Shown here: piece by piece, positions 33,270 through 45,880 of the stretch
Position numbering within the stretch: the stretch's first letter is position 1
Layout: every line of letters starts with the position of its first letter
From: Chelydra serpentina
Taxonomy: Eukaryota; Chordata; Testudines; Chelydridae
Direction of reading: 5' to 3'
Length of the DNA: 64,000 nucleotides
Assembly: GCA_037349315.1 (NCBI GenBank)
Contig: JBAIAC010000004.1
Coordinates: 41,171,001 to 41,235,000 of the forward strand
Notes under the pieces: model-generated
Seen by the model: the letters and a program-made list of their open reading frames with translations, nothing else
Told to the model about the DNA's origin: nothing
Database searches by the model: none
Position numbers and translations under genes: made by a program

Positions 33270-36200
33270 TGTCAAAATGATATTTCACGGCTATCATTTA
33301 ATTTAACTGTAGCACCCATAAAAACAGTATCGACAAGGAGGCATTTATGCACTTTTGCTGTCCTCCCAAGCTTCCAATCAAGTGTAGCTAAGATATATGA
33401 GAAACAAGACACCGATCAATTGGACCATTTTCCCTTTAGGGACAGTAGTTCTTCTGTTCACTTCAGAAGGCCAACAATTTACATGAGACAAGAACAATAT
33501 AATTCATTAGAAGCCACAAGCTACCTATCCCTTTGGCTGTTAGAAGTGGCATTTGGTATTTCAAGTCTGTTGTATGCAGGCCATTGGTTGTAGGATTTGG
33601 CGATTCACCAGACGGGGTGAGGAAAGAATATTGTAAAATTGATGGGTTCTCCACAAATGCAGGAAGCTCTAGATCTGGATTGAAAGAAATTGTAGAGTAT
33701 TTTTCACCAAAAGTTGACTTTTAGAGGTAGTAAGAATTATAATATTTTATTAATTAATTAATTTTATTCAGATAGTGCCTTTTTAATGCTGTAGATGCTT
33801 TTTAAACAGAAAAGAAGAGACAAATGATAATAAATGAGGTGTTTGAAAGCCTGAAAAGCTTCCACAGAGTAATTTGTTAAAGTCTTACCTATTTGCCTTC
33901 ACAAGTGGATAATATTATTGTGGTATTATTCTTACTGTATTTAGTATAAAGGATATTGCAAATTCTGTGGTAATGTTATCTGCTTGCAAAACTACATGCA
34001 TCAAGAGGTTGATGGCAGCCATTGTGCTATAGGTAAAAATTAGAACAGGAGAGAAATAGGTTAAGTGACTCTAATAATTCATTTATTCTACTTCTAGAAG
34101 CAAACAATAGATTCAACCACTTTTAATTGACAACTATGGTGAACTGAATACCTCTTGAATGCTTCTCACAGATTCTATTATGAAAGTATTTTCTAGTCTA
34201 AACAAAGGACTAGTTTTCAGAAACCTGATAGGTTTAAAAAAGAAAAGAATCTAGGTATTTTGGTGAGGAAGGTTTCTTTAGGTTAGATTAGTCATAACTT
34301 GTTCTTGTTAAAACTCACAAAGAATAAGTCAGATTATTTTGTAATATGCATGTAGATATGTACTAAATTTGAAGATTATTGATTTATTATTTGGCTAATA
34401 TGCTGTAGTTAACTGAGCTACTTTGCTGAAATTACTAACTGGAGGATTCCCATCCCAGAAACTGAATGGGTTTGCATCTGAAGCATGTTCTTCATGGCAC
34501 CTCAGCTTTAAGACATGTCTAATTAAATTACCACTTTATTTGCTGCAGCTGCTGCTCTATATATTTTCACTTCAATACAGTCCCATAGCTCATCCTGTGT
34601 TTTATAATTATCAACTATTGAAAAATGAAGCCAAAATAGTTTGACAATGGCACTAGCTTTTTAACACCCAAATAAGGCCCAAAGGATGAAATACAATTAT
34701 GGAATCAGTTGGATTAAAACAATTTTCTAAAAATTTAAGGATATTTCACCAGCCGGTTCTGGGGCTGGTAGGCATAGAGATGGCCACAATAGAAGGAGAT
34801 TTTTATTTCATCAGATGATGTGCACTGTGTCTCCAAAAATAAAATCTAGAAACAAGAACGTACTTTTGATGCTTAGGTATGCTGTCAACAGCTTTTGTTA
34901 TTGAACAGTGTGGTCCAGATAGACAAGAAGGAATCAGCTGACAGAGAGAAAGGACTTGCAGAATAATTTGGTATTAGCATTTGAAAAGGACAAAATGAAA
35001 CCGCACAGCCACATGTGTAATATGGTTGGCAAAGAACAGGGCAGCTGGAAACTGTCAGGGGAAGTCTGTGGTGATAACTGTGATTTATAAAGAAAAGAGA
35101 AGCAGTGCCTAGTGGAAGTCTATGGATAGAATGAGTGTAAGACAATGGCAAACTATTATAAGCAAAAATGAAACCTATAGAAATGGAACCAGCAAAGACC
35201 CCCCCAAAAAATATCCATGCATAAAGTTACAGACTTAGGAAAGACCAAACAAATCCAAAAAGCTCTCAGTGGGAAAGTATGGGTGAAATCCTGTCCCCAT
35301 TGAAGTCAGTGGGAGATTTGCCATTGACTTCGGTAGAGCCAGGATTTCATCCTAACTGCGCCAACTTGTAATTTAAGAACAACATATTTGCTCATTTCCT
35401 TAGAAGATTCATTAAATAGAATCTTATGCACCTCTTCATATTTACATTTCCAATACTTTTTTTAGCAGTCTCATAAACTACTATAAAGAAAGGCAGGAAA
35501 GCACAGAACACTCTGTTCAAGTTAAGGATGAGGGACGGTGTTTAGGTAAATGTTGAATCCACTTGAACTTTTGCCTTTTGGAGATGTTACATCTTAAAGG
35601 GACATATCTATGGCAAGCTGCCATGCTGATCAGTGTTCCTGTAGTACAGTCAGGTACAGGCAGTTGTGCTTGTCTGGTATTTTAATACCTGATTGCCTCA
35701 AGTCAGATATCATTCCAGAGCTATTACCTTTACTCAGAAATAGCTGGAATGATAGCTGGAGGCAGTCTACCATTTTTAGTGGCAATATTGGTTTCTGGGT
35801 AGTCCTTAAATGTACATAGCCACAGTGTAGTATTTATTTTAGACATGATTTCAATTGGAGTTCATGGCTGTCATTACCCATTGGCATTCTTTATAATCAT
35901 CCACTGGAAGCATGGATGCTATATTATTAAAATGATATTATTATTATTATTATTCATGAATATATTTGGAAAATCTCTTTCATCATGCAATCCCTGAGTA
36001 GAACTAAAATAACAAATACCAGCAAGGTAATTCATCTTTCTGTGATGCTGTAAATTGGAAGCATAGTAGCTGACCCTTTGCTTATGAAAACACTTATTTC
36101 AGTCTTATAGTCTGTGGATTTCTGGCCTCTTGAATGTCATGTATAGAATGTTGCCTCTAACTACTAAAATGAATTGGGGATTTTCTCAGCCATTTTCCTG

Positions 36201-37544
36201 AGGCAGAAAACATTCTATTGAAATTGCAGGTGGGGAAATGAAATTAAAGAAATTCAGGATATTTCTACTAGATGGAATTATCCGTTATATATTCTATAGC
36301 ATCTTGATATTGTCCAAAGGTCATGGAACTGATCAGAACACACTTATTTGTAACAAACAAGACTGCAGAGCTAAGAGAAAGACCCTTCAGAGTTGTGAAG
36401 TCCAGGGAAACTTACTCAAAATACAAGACAAAATTTGAGGGGAAAATGTTTTATAATATTGTGAGTCTGAATAGAGCTTAATTAAATTCTGTGGGGAAAT
36501 CTAAGTGATCAGAGCAGAAACAAATAGGTTAGAGAAGTCTAGATGATTAAAGAAAATTTATTTTTCATTTTGATTTTAAACAAAATAACATCCAAATAAT
36601 TATTATTCAGAGTCTTTGTCAGATCCCCAGATCATGTGAATTTGCTATAGTTCAGTTAGAGCTGAGTGAATAACTGATTTTTTTTATTCAGGGACAATAA
36701 AAATATTCTGATTTGTTTCAAACTGAAACTGATTTATTTTGTTTTGTTCCACCGAACTGAAAAAATAATAATTTCAGGTCAACTGCAATATTTTGGTCAA
36801 ACTGAAACCTTTTTCTTCTTCTTTTTTTTTTCCAATTCTTTTGAGGTCATTTGGGGGTATTTTCAACTTTGTATGTGCGTTTTTTTAAATAACCACATTT
36901 TAAAATGCCATTTTGAAACAAAAAATCAGAATGTTCCATTATGAGATAGATGAAACATTTCAATATGAAAAAGCTAAAATGAAACATTTTTACTTTTGGT
37001 GGGGGAGTCCTTTTTTCTGGGTTGAAACTATTCATGAATTTCACCCAATTTTGTGAATAGTTTTGGTGCCCTCCCCCAAAATGCATTTTTTGGCAAATTT
37101 GCTATTTACTGAAAAAAAAAGTTGTCCAGCATTAATTATATCTGCTTCCATGGAGTTATGCAATGTCCATCAGTTGAAGATCTGTCCCGTTAGTGTCAAG
37201 ATACCAAATTTATTACAGTAGAAAATCAAGTATTCCTCTTACAGGTAGGTCTCTGATGCCTGTCACCTCAGAGGTAATACTCAGCATTAGTCCCAACGGC
37301 TGGAATCATCTTTTCATCTTATACAGGAGTTTCTCTCTGCATTCCTATGACCAGGAAAATCCAGCCTGTGAATCTTATTCACCATCCTGGTATGGCTAAT
37401 TAGGTACAACATAACCTTCCAATAGTATTTCCTGGTTGGTTTTAACATTTATCACCATATAAACCCATATTTGTTACAACAGGACAATTTAGGAACTTTT
37501 TATGTACCTCAAATGACAAAACTAATAATACTTCTTCTAGAGAT
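33270..37544. other. No gene; diverged repeats only
   Basis: AT-rich, with TAAT/ATT simple repeats at about 33751-33767 and 35936-35954. A short palindrome ctgtccccattgaagtcagt/attgacttcggtagagccag lies at 35285-35355. An A/T-rich repeat (gaaacatttcaatatg words, 36735-37115) resembles the one at 44885-45310. No protein motif. Confidence 0.5.
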
Positions 37545-37700
37545 GGTCCCTATATGTATTCCAAATGTGGGTGTGCATGCGCACCGTGCTCCGGAGTCGG
37601 AAGGCTTTGTTAGCAGTGTCCATTGACCTGCACACGCGTTATATGTCTCCTCATGCTCCCAGCCAAGGTTATAATAGGCCATGTGGGTCAACGCCTCTCC
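37545..37700 (+). repeat. DIRS 5' inverted terminal repeat
   Basis: Read against the reverse complement of 41070-41224, long blocks match: tgtattccaaatgtgggtg, cttagcagtgtccattgacc, ctcccagc and ttataataggccatg, through to gacgcctctc/aacgcctctc. By eye roughly three quarters or more of positions agree over about 155 bases. Confidence 0.8.
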
Positions 37701-37757
37701 AGTTCCCTCTTACCACCACATTGTTTGAATTGGCATCCCTGCTCCTTCGCACTCTTA

Positions 37758-38053
37758 GGGTACATCTATACTTACGCGTCGCGTCGGAGGAGTCCAATCG
37801 ATCTTCTGGGTTCGATTTATCGCATCTCGTCTAGACGCGATAAATCGAACCAGGAAGTGCTCCCCCGTCGACGCTTGTAATCCTACTCCACGAAAGGAGT
37901 AGGCGGAGTCGACGGGGGAGCCTGCGCGCTGCGTGTGGACCCCGGGTAAGTACCTTTTCATTCGAACTAAGATACTTCGACTTCAGCTACGTTATTCACG
38001 TAGCTGAAGTTGCGTATCTTAGTTTGAATTGGGGGGTTAGTGTAGACCAGCCC
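37758..38053. mobile_element. Palindromic MITE, copy B, inserted in the DIRS leader
   Basis: Opposite orientation to copy A: begins gggtacatctatactta and ends gtgtagaccagccc. It carries the same three palindromes, including gttcgatttatcgcatct...tagacgcgataaatcgaac at 37810-37850 and cttcagctacgttattcacgtagctgaag-type wording near 37980-38010. Flanks do not show a clean duplication. It separates the 5' terminal repeat from the Gag-like region, so it arrived after the DIRS copy. Confidence 0.75.
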
Positions 38054-38229
38054 AGAGTCTTTTAGCTAAGAGAGTGACCTGCTCACAGTTTGTATATAGT
38101 TCTTGTTTGCTGTTTTTTCTTGTAGATAGATAGTTGTACCTAGTAATGATAGTTGTAGATAGTAGTTAGTTTACCCTGCTTGGGGTATTGTCCTCCCACC
38201 CCAGGGACTATACCCCATGGTCTGGGGTT

Positions 38230-38811
38230 TAAACACTGTGTTTCTTGCCCACACTTGTTTTCCGTGAGCGACGAGCACCATTGGTGTCTTTACTGCCTCG
38301 GGGAGGCTCACATCGCTCATTGCATGATTTGAAAGTCCTTCCCACCAAGAACTTGGGATGCACAGGAACTCCGCTTCCAAAAATACCTCATAGAGGAAGC
38401 CATGAGACTGTGCTCCCACTTGGATCTGGGACCATCGGAACCGTTGGTGCAACGTCTGTCACCGGTGGTGAGCGCTCCTCCCAGTATGTTTCACGTCTCA
38501 GATCTGGTGCTACTGGTGGTCAAGGACAAGCCCAGACATGAAGGTAAAAAGCACTCTCATGGGCATAACAGCAAGTCCCCATCGAGGACTGCTCCTAAGC
38601 ACAACATTTCCTCCCCAAGCCAGGTCAGGTTAGGTGAGATGTCGCATGCTGCCACACCAGCGCCCAAGCTTCCCCACATCGAGAGTAAAGCAAAGTGCAT
38701 GAAGTATCCGATGGTGCTGCTGATTGCCCCAGTACCCACCCAGCTGGAACAGCCCCCAACATGCGCACCAACCATCCTATCACCACCTCTACACCCTTTG
38801 GTTCAGTGAGC
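38230..38811 (+). pseudogene. DIRS Gag-like protein remnant
   Basis: Frame 2 holds a HHWCLYCLGEAHIAHC block (38276-38323), the Cys/His-rich motif of DIRS Gag proteins. A TGA near 38330 follows, and then EEAMRLCSHL and a Ser/Pro/Lys-rich tail (38393-38809) in the same frame. Gag would package the element RNA. The tail is low-complexity and weakly conserved, so the assignment rests on the Cys motif and on position before RT. ORFs at 38690-39070 in other frames are probably the same decayed region. Confidence 0.55.
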
Positions 38812-39429
38812 CCTGTGGACACCATCTTGATCTTCTGGCATCTCCAATGCACAAACCTGACTCCCAGCTGTTGGGACCCCTTCTATCAATGGAAGAACTT
38901 GAGCTGTCCTTCCTTCCCTCACCATTTCTCTCTGGTCCCCTGCTTGCCTGTGAGGTTCCCACTCCGACGGGCGAACTGCTCCTGCCGGAACAGCCCCTGC
39001 TGACTCTGCACCGTGGCCTGCTCTCTCTGCCAGTTCCACCACTACTGCCAATCACCAGGCTCTGCTAGCCAAATACAATTTTAATACCTATGTTAGGCTA
39101 GGAGAGTTCAAGGACAAGCTGTCACCAGACCATCAGCAGCAATTTCAGGCCCTGGAGGATGAAGGGCACCTGGTTTCCAAGGTGGGCCTTTGAGTGGCAG
39201 TCATGTCCTCATACTCCCTCACGATGGACATTGTCATACGCTGCAACTCCTGGCTCCAGTCCTCCAGCTTTCCTTGGGCGGTCCAAACCACTATAGAGGA
39301 CCTACCCCCTGGATGCCACCATCAGTGCCTTCTCCAGTAAGAGGCAGATGCTCTTCTCACAAAGGGTGCCGTAGAGCGCATGACACCCCCCCTACAAAGG
39401 GAAAGGCTTCTTCTCCCCATACGTCTTTA

Positions 39430-39880
39430 TCCTGAAGAAGTACAGAGGATGCCGCTCCATTCTCAATCTTCAGAACTAAACAACTTTATCAGTAAATCCA
39501 AATTCCGTATGGTGACACTGGCATCTATTATTCCTTCCCTTCCCCAGGGACCTGGTTGTGGCTCTCGACATGAATGGTGTCTACGTCCATGTCGACATCC
39601 ACCCGGCCTACTAGAAATTTTTCCATTTCCAGGTGGGACAACACTATTACCAATTCCAAGGCCTCCCCTTTGGCATCATGATGGTTCCACCAGTCTTCAT
39701 GAAAGTCTCCATTGTCATGGCGAAAGAAATGTGCTGCCTCATCTACTCAGTGTACCCCTACCTGGACAACTGGCTCCTAGTCATGCTATCCCGACAAGAG
39801 CTTATCTCTGCCATCCTCACCCTTTGGCCCTTCTGACCTCTCTGGGGTCTGAATCAACAAGGAGAAATCAGTGCTTGTAA
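39430..39880 (+). pseudogene. DIRS reverse transcriptase remnant
   Basis: LNNFISKSKFRMVTLASII in frame 2 (39475-39531) shifts into frame 3 near 39550 for DLVVALDMNGVYVHVDIHPAY, a motif A block (39549-39612) with the first catalytic Asp kept and a stop right after it. HYYQFQGLPFGIMM, the motif B region, lies at about 39642-39683. The catalytic box reads YLDNWL at 39759-39776, where DIRS and other RTs have YLDD: the second Asp is Asn, so this copy could not polymerise even if the frame were intact. Confidence 0.75.
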
Positions 39881-41040
39881 CTACACATATAATCAACTTC
39901 ATCGGGGCACAGCTCAACTCAATTGCGGCATGGGCCTTCTTTCCGGCAGACCACCTCACAATGCTGATGGCCCTGGTTACAGACCTCCACCACAACCCAC
40001 ACACCATGGTCTGCCATTGCTTCTCCCTCCTGGGACATATGGTACCCTGCACCTCCATAACACTGCATGCATGTCTACACCGCAGGCACTGCCTCCCACT
40101 GTGGCTCCACCATTTGGAAGACAGAGTCCTTGTCCCACAGATAGTTTTGGCTTCCCTCACCTGGTGGACCAACACTTCCAAGGTCCTGGTCTGAACCTCC
40201 TTCACCACCTCCACCACACAAGCCACCATCACAATGGACACTTCCCTCACCAGTTGGTGAGCCCACTTAGAGTGTCACACAGCTTAGGGAGTCTGGACGC
40301 TGTGGGAGGTCGGAATGCAAATAAACGTTCTTCGCATGCCAGGCATTTCTTCCTCTCATTCAATCATGCCATGTTCAACTACTCTCCAACAATGGCGCAG
40401 CGGTTGTGTACCTCAGCAAACAGGGCAGTGCCAAGTCTCCATCCCTCTGTGCCAAGTCCATCCACCTTTGGAACAACTGGTGGATCAGCCATCATTGACT
40501 CCTCAAGCTCCCTGGCTCCCAACATTTCCTAGCCAAAATCTTCAGCAGGAGACTCTACCTCAACAACAAGTAGGAGTTGCACAACCTCACTCTTTGCTAC
40601 CTCTTCTTCCCTCGGCTCTATACGGGTCCACCTGGCAGCGCTTAGTGCTTTCTCTCCCCCATGGATGGTGCCTCAGTGTTTATGCATCCTGCCACCATCC
40701 CTTTTATGAAAGGGCTCCTCAATACTTTCCCGCCAGTACTCAAGCCCCACCCCTGTGGGACCTTAATCTTGTTCTATCCGCCCTCACAAAGACACCCTTC
40801 AAACTAATGGAAACATGCTCCCTCTCCCATCTGTCCATGACAGTGATGTTCCTTGTAGCCATTACCTTGGCTAGATGGGTCAGCAAACTAGCAGCCATGA
40901 TGGCTGACCTCCTCTTACGCTGTATTCTACAAGGATAAAGTTTCCTTATAGTTGCATCCTAAATTCCTCCCAAAGGTGGATTGGAGTTTCAGCTCCCTAT
41001 TTGTATTCCAAAACCTGCCCTGAAATCCTCTGCAGTGGAC
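39870..41040 (+). pseudogene. DIRS RNase H and N-terminal tyrosine recombinase remnant
   Basis: INKEKSVLVT (near 39856), FIGAQLNS and LCLLGHM-like wording connect RT to RNase H. TITMDTSLTSW near 40230-40263 is an RNase H Asp block. NNGAAVVYLSKQGSAKS at 40388-40437 carries Asn where the family has the second catalytic Asp. The linker ends with LAKIFSRR (family ADxLSR). The recombinase portion has FMKGLLNTFPPV (40705-40740), WDLNLVLSALTKTPF (40757-40801) and FLVAITLARWVSKLAAMM (40848-40901), ending at LHPKFLPKV (40950-40976). The C-terminal half with the H-x-x-R and Tyr residues is absent before the 3' terminal repeat. At least three frames are needed to read it. Confidence 0.7.
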
Positions 41041-41069
41041 TGGACTACTCAGTGGTAAGAGGGTCACTA

Positions 41070-41224
41070 GAGAGGCGTCAACGTGCATGGCCTATTATAA
41101 TTTCAGCTGGGAGCACAAGGAGACGCACAATGCAGGTGCAGGTCAATGGACACTGCTAAGAAATCCTTCTGGCTCTAGTGCATGGCACGCAGGTGCACCC
41201 ACATTTGGAATACAAATAGGGGCC
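41070..41224 (-). repeat. DIRS 3' inverted terminal repeat
   Basis: Partner of 37545-37700. It is followed by agttacagataagtaacc (41225-41242), itself a small palindrome, which may still belong to the element end. Confidence 0.8.
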
Positions 41225-41244
41225 AGTTACAGATAAGTAACCTC

Positions 41245-42680
41245 CTCTTCCCTTATGATGACTGTAAAAACTTTCTCCTCCATTAACCATAATGGGAGGC
41301 GAAGGCTGCACCTGTTACTATAGTGACTTAAATACAGTCAGCAAAGTGGTTTTCAATGCTGAAAGCCCCGTCCTGTAGTTTGTTCTCTATTGCTTATTCA
41401 CACTTCCCTAATAACTAATAACTAGCACTTACCATTGTAACATCCTTGTGATATGATAGGACTAGATTTGGATCTGCGCACAGTTCAACTTTGATGAAGT
41501 CCAGATACAGATTTATATATGGATTTGGCAATTTAGACTGATCTGTAGATGTGACTTAACCCCTTGATAGCATTGATTCAGCATAGTTACTTTATCACCC
41601 CAACACAGAGTTGTGAATTAATCACCCTAAGAATAGCCTCGATTCATAAATTGAATCCATTATCACCCACCGTTGGCTGTGGGTAAAAGATAGACACCGA
41701 TAACACCATTATATCCATCATTTATGAGTAACATCTGTTACAAGTTCTATAGTTTCTGTTACTTTTATACTAGAGGTTGTTCTGTTACTAGTATTTTCAG
41801 TGAAGCAGGTAGTGCAAGAGATTGAGGAAGAAGGGAAAACAAAAAATGCAATGGCAATTGTTCCAAAAGCTTGTAATATGGTGAAATTAAATCTTTGACA
41901 AATCTACTAAATGTTCCTAGGCTAATATGTTCAATATATAACAATCTCTTCCCAGTGAACAGGTTACACCAGGCAAGTAGTGCAATAATGTGCTATTTAT
42001 TATGTGATTAAGACCGTGAAACTTAATCAAAAATAAAAAGTGATATGCTGTACATAATCCAAAACATTCCAAAAAGGTACCACTGCATTTGTATGCATAC
42101 AACCGGCAATTATATGCCAAAATGGACAAACAATTACACTGTCATGCACTCAGTAACTTTTTCCCACGGGAGATAAATAACGCAAAACAAATTAACTAGA
42201 TTACAAAAATTAGTCATGTTTAATCACAGTTTTAATCACACTGTTAAACAATAGTAGAATACCAATTTAAATTTATTTATTATAAATATTTTTGGATGCT
42301 TTTATACAAAGATACAGTGCTCGTTTTATATTATTAATTTTGATTTTTTTATTTACACAATTAATTGTGATTCATTTTTTAATCATTTCACAGCCCTAAT
42401 TAAAATATGTCTACATCAAAGTACTAATGTGTGGCTTCTTAATAGATTTCTGACGAGTGCTGGAATCGCTAAGAGGTTCATTTAAAATGCAGTTGTGATA
42501 CATTTTCTGATAGGTCCAGTCAAGGACACAATCTGAACTAAGATTTAATTTAATTTAATTAGAGTTAAAAAACCTCTGGCACATATCTCTAGTTTTAGTC
42601 ACGGATGAGGTACTATATCTGAAAGGGAATAGATATTTTAAAAATCTTCACATAGGACCAAACTCTCCTCTTTGATCTTA
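41245..42680. other. No gene; AT-rich repeat
   Basis: Non-coding. 42160-42400 has terminal words aattaactagattac and caattaattgtgattcattt with a gttaaacaatagtagaatacc interior, which I recall as a recurring turtle element. The class is unproven. Confidence 0.35.
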
Positions 42681-42686
42681 GGTCAG

Positions 42687-42810
42687 TAGGGTGACCAGAC
42701 AGCAAGTGTGAAAAATCAGGACAGGGGATGGGGAGTAATAGGTGCCTATATAAGAAAAAGCCCCAAATATCGGAACTGTCCCTATAAAGTCGGGACATCT
42801 GGTCACCCTA
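42687..42810. mobile_element. 124-bp MITE with tagggtgacc termini
   Basis: Begins tagggtgaccagac and ends atctggtcaccct(a). It is flanked by exact ggtcag at 42681-42686 and 42811-42816. It is the inverted relative of 6685-6809: both contain a cttatatag/ctatataag segment and a gggacag/ctgtccc pair. Confidence 0.75.
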
Positions 42811-42856
42811 GGTCAGAGTCTGATCTGTAGTAACACTGTTGTAAATCTGGAGTAAT

Positions 42857-43158
42857 TCCATTAAAGAATCAGAGTGGTAGCCGTGTTAGTCTGGATCTGC
42901 AGAAGCGACAAAGGGTCCTGTGGCACCTTATAGACTAACAGAGGTATTGAAGCATAAGCTTTCTTGGGTCAATACCCACTTCTTCGGATGCATGCAGTGG
43001 AAATATCCAGAGGCACCTGCACATTTATATCTGCCTCTGGACATTTCCACTGCTTGCATCCGAAGAAGTGGGTATTGACCCACGAAAGCTTATGCTTCAA
43101 TACCTCTGTTAGTCTACAAGGTGCCACAGGACCCTTTGTCGCTTCTCCATTAAAGAAT
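42857..43158 (+). mobile_element. Foldback insertion with 114-bp arms and 13-bp TSD
   Basis: The element at 42870-43145 lies between exact copies of tccattaaagaat (42857-42869 and 43146-43158). The head cagagtggtagccgtgttag is at 42870-42889. The left arm is 42902-43015, the loop 43016-43031, and the right arm 43032-43145. The arms are in register with about four mismatches, so it is older than the copy at 32838. No ORF. Confidence 0.9.
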
Positions 43159-45872
43159 GAAACCCAGAGCACTATCTGGCCCCTTTTGGCTGCATGGATG
43201 GAATCTGCTGCATATTCTGCCACTCTTCCATGTGGACTAGTTGCATACTCCACACTCCCACTGAACTTGGGCACCTGGGATTCGTGCTGATCTGCCTGCT
43301 ACACTGATGGCAGACTCTGCATCAATATCAATATACAGTTATGCACCAGAGTGCTTGTGGTAGAGTTTAACATGCTATCAGACGCTAGAAAATGCAATCC
43401 AGTATGCTTGCAGTTCTAGAAAACAGTGTAAAAAATGAAAGAAAAAAAATCTAAAGACCTGGGAGAAGTATACTCTCAGGCATTTAGCTATTATTAATAT
43501 GAACAGCAGGGAGTCCATTAAGCTCAACGGTTTCATTTAACTATTAGTAGCTCTGATATCCATTAGAAGCACATCATATTTAATAGCAATTGACTACCTC
43601 ACCTTTGTCTCCTACGATACACTTAAATGATTCCTTGGCAAGTGAACTTAATTTTTTTCCTCCGTGCACATGACTGGGAGAGGGGATAAGGGCCAGAGTT
43701 TATTATTGCAGAACGGGATCCCTTTCCACCCACTCCCTTCTGAATCTGAACTTATATCTGCTATGTCGAAATGAACTTTAATAAATGAGCCGAACTCATT
43801 AGCTGTGTGTAGTTCATGCTTACATTCGTAATGATTTTAAAATGTGTGGCTGCATCTTGAAGAAGAACAGAGCTTGACATAATTTCAGTTATCAAATACT
43901 GGTAATTGACACAGAGACAGGCTGTGCTTTACACTGGGTTATAATTAATCCACTTCAGTGACCTCAAAGGCTGCACTTCTGAGAAATCTACCACTTACGT
44001 TTTGATTCTTTGTCAACTACTTCAGCAGACATAAATTACAAATGAGGTACTAATGAAGTATTTCATCACCTGTTTACCTTCAGTGATCAGTTTCCTTACT
44101 CTAATTTACAGCAGGCACAATTTTTTTGAAGCTACTGTCAGCTGGAGCTACCTTTAACTCTGAGCGGTTATAAATTAGCACATAGCTACTCTTACTCTGA
44201 CACTTTCTTTGTTCTGGTTTTAAAATTGTGCAGCATGGGAAGAAATAAGTTTATGTTTATAAACTGATAGAAGAGAAGAGAAAAATGCTGCCTTATTTAT
44301 ACCTTCTGCTCTGTTCCTTATCTTAAAGATTAAATTCTTAGAGCCAAATTCTGTGCTGGTGTAAATGGGCAAAATCCCATTGAAGTCAGGTAGCTGTACC
44401 CATTTACAACAGCAGAGAATTTGACTCATAAAAATTGTCTCAAACATAAAGTAATCCTTGCCATACTATTGAATACTAGAAATAAAAGTGCAGTACCTGG
44501 ACAAGTGTTTATATCTGGCTACAAAGGTGTTCCCAGGCTACTGAGATGTTGCCATTCAAATCCATATATTATGATAAAATATCTGGGATGTTTACACACT
44601 GTTCTAGTTCAGAATGTTAGGGTTTGATTCTGATCTCAGATCCAACATGAAAAGCACTGGAGAATAGGATAATCTGTGTTTTAAGGAATATTAGATAGGA
44701 GTTTAATTTTCAAAGGCAGGTTAGGCAATTGTGTGCAGCCCTTGTAGCTCCATCCTCTTCCCCCAGAAGAATGTCACTACCCAATTCTGATACCTCCAGC
44801 CTATTCCAACCTATTCCCATTGTTCAAATCCCAGGTCCTACTTACGCCATCTGGTACCTTTGCTTTCTTCCATTGAGCTATGAGAGCTCAGGCCTAGAGC
44901 TGGACAGGAAACAATTTTCCCATCTTGGGAAATCTTGGGAAAATTGTTGAGATCCCAAAATATTCCTGTTCCAAATCATAATGAGAAGTTGAAATCTTGA
45001 AAATTTTGCTAACTGAAAATCCCTCCTCCCCCCAAAAAAGTGATTCAGATCGATCAAAACATTTCATTTGAATAACGTTTCATTTCTATGTTGACCTTTT
45101 TTTTAATAATCCTTTTAAAATAAAAATTTACAGAAACTTTGAATGGAAAAGTTGTTTTAACTCAAAAAAAATCTCCCCAATTTATTTTTGTTTTGAAAAT
45201 GTCAAGGGGATGTTTTGACAATCTCAAAACTTTTTTTTCCCAAAGAAATTTCTGACCCAGGAGATTTGTCAAAACCGGCCTCTATTTTGCAAACAGTTCT
45301 GGTTTTGACAAAAACACTTAATCAAAAAACTCCTGATCAGCCAATGCCCTTCCACTTGCAAGTGTCTCTATCCTACTCTCCCATTGCATCTCCATCATCC
45401 TCTTCAACAAGGGGTGACTTATTCCTTCATCCACTCTCTTCTCTACCAGTGTCTCCCCTCTATGGGTGAGCTTGTCCTTCTGCACCCTAATCCTGCCCTG
45501 GTACTTCCATTCTTCTCCGTGTGAATACACCAAGTCTCTCCTACTCTTCTCCGGTGTCACCTGCTTCCCCACCCTTTTATGAGCCACCCACTGGTGGCTA
45601 ACCAGACTGTCTGGACCTTACTTCATGTTGTGAAGGCTACAAAATGTGTTGGTTCTGTTTTCTTTAGGACTTTCTTTTTCATCTGGTCTCATCCTAATGA
45701 ATAGTCAGACAGGACTGAACTAAAAAGGGCTCTCATAGGATGTTTCAAGTATAGCTAAGAGAAATCATTTTATAGAAAGGAATGCCATTTCACTTTCATT
45801 AAAATCTGCCAGCACCACCCTGGCGCTGTTTTAAATGCCCTTGATGCCTGGCAAGCTTTTGTTTTAAACTTG
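43159..45872. other. No gene; diverged repeats
   Basis: Contains a ggtgtaaatg palindromic repeat at 44338-44430 and an A/T-rich repeat of gaaacttt/ttttgaaaatg words at 44885-45310, related to 36735-37115. A minus-strand ORF of 89 codons at 45318-45587 has no motif I recognise. Confidence 0.45.
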
Positions 45873-45880
45873 AAAATCAG

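Larger units (their letters stand above)
37545..41224 (+). mobile_element. DIRS-like tyrosine-recombinase retrotransposon, defective
   Basis: Inverted terminal repeats at 37545-37700 and 41070-41224 enclose Gag-like, RT, RNase H and tyrosine-recombinase-like remnants in the order of vertebrate DIRS elements. These integrate through a circular intermediate and leave no target duplication; none is seen here. The copy is broken by many stops and frameshifts, by a 296-bp MITE at 37758-38053, and by loss of the C-terminal recombinase. Total about 3.7 kb against the usual 5-6 kb for the family (from memory). Confidence 0.8.

Noticed and set aside
38789..39068. Overlapping ORFs on both strands between Gag-like and RT regions
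   Set aside because: Mutually overlapping and motif-free, best seen as decayed DIRS sequence rather than separate genes.
45318..45587. 89-codon charged minus-strand ORF
   Set aside because: No recognised motif, no neighbouring exon signals. Could be repeat-derived but cannot be supported.
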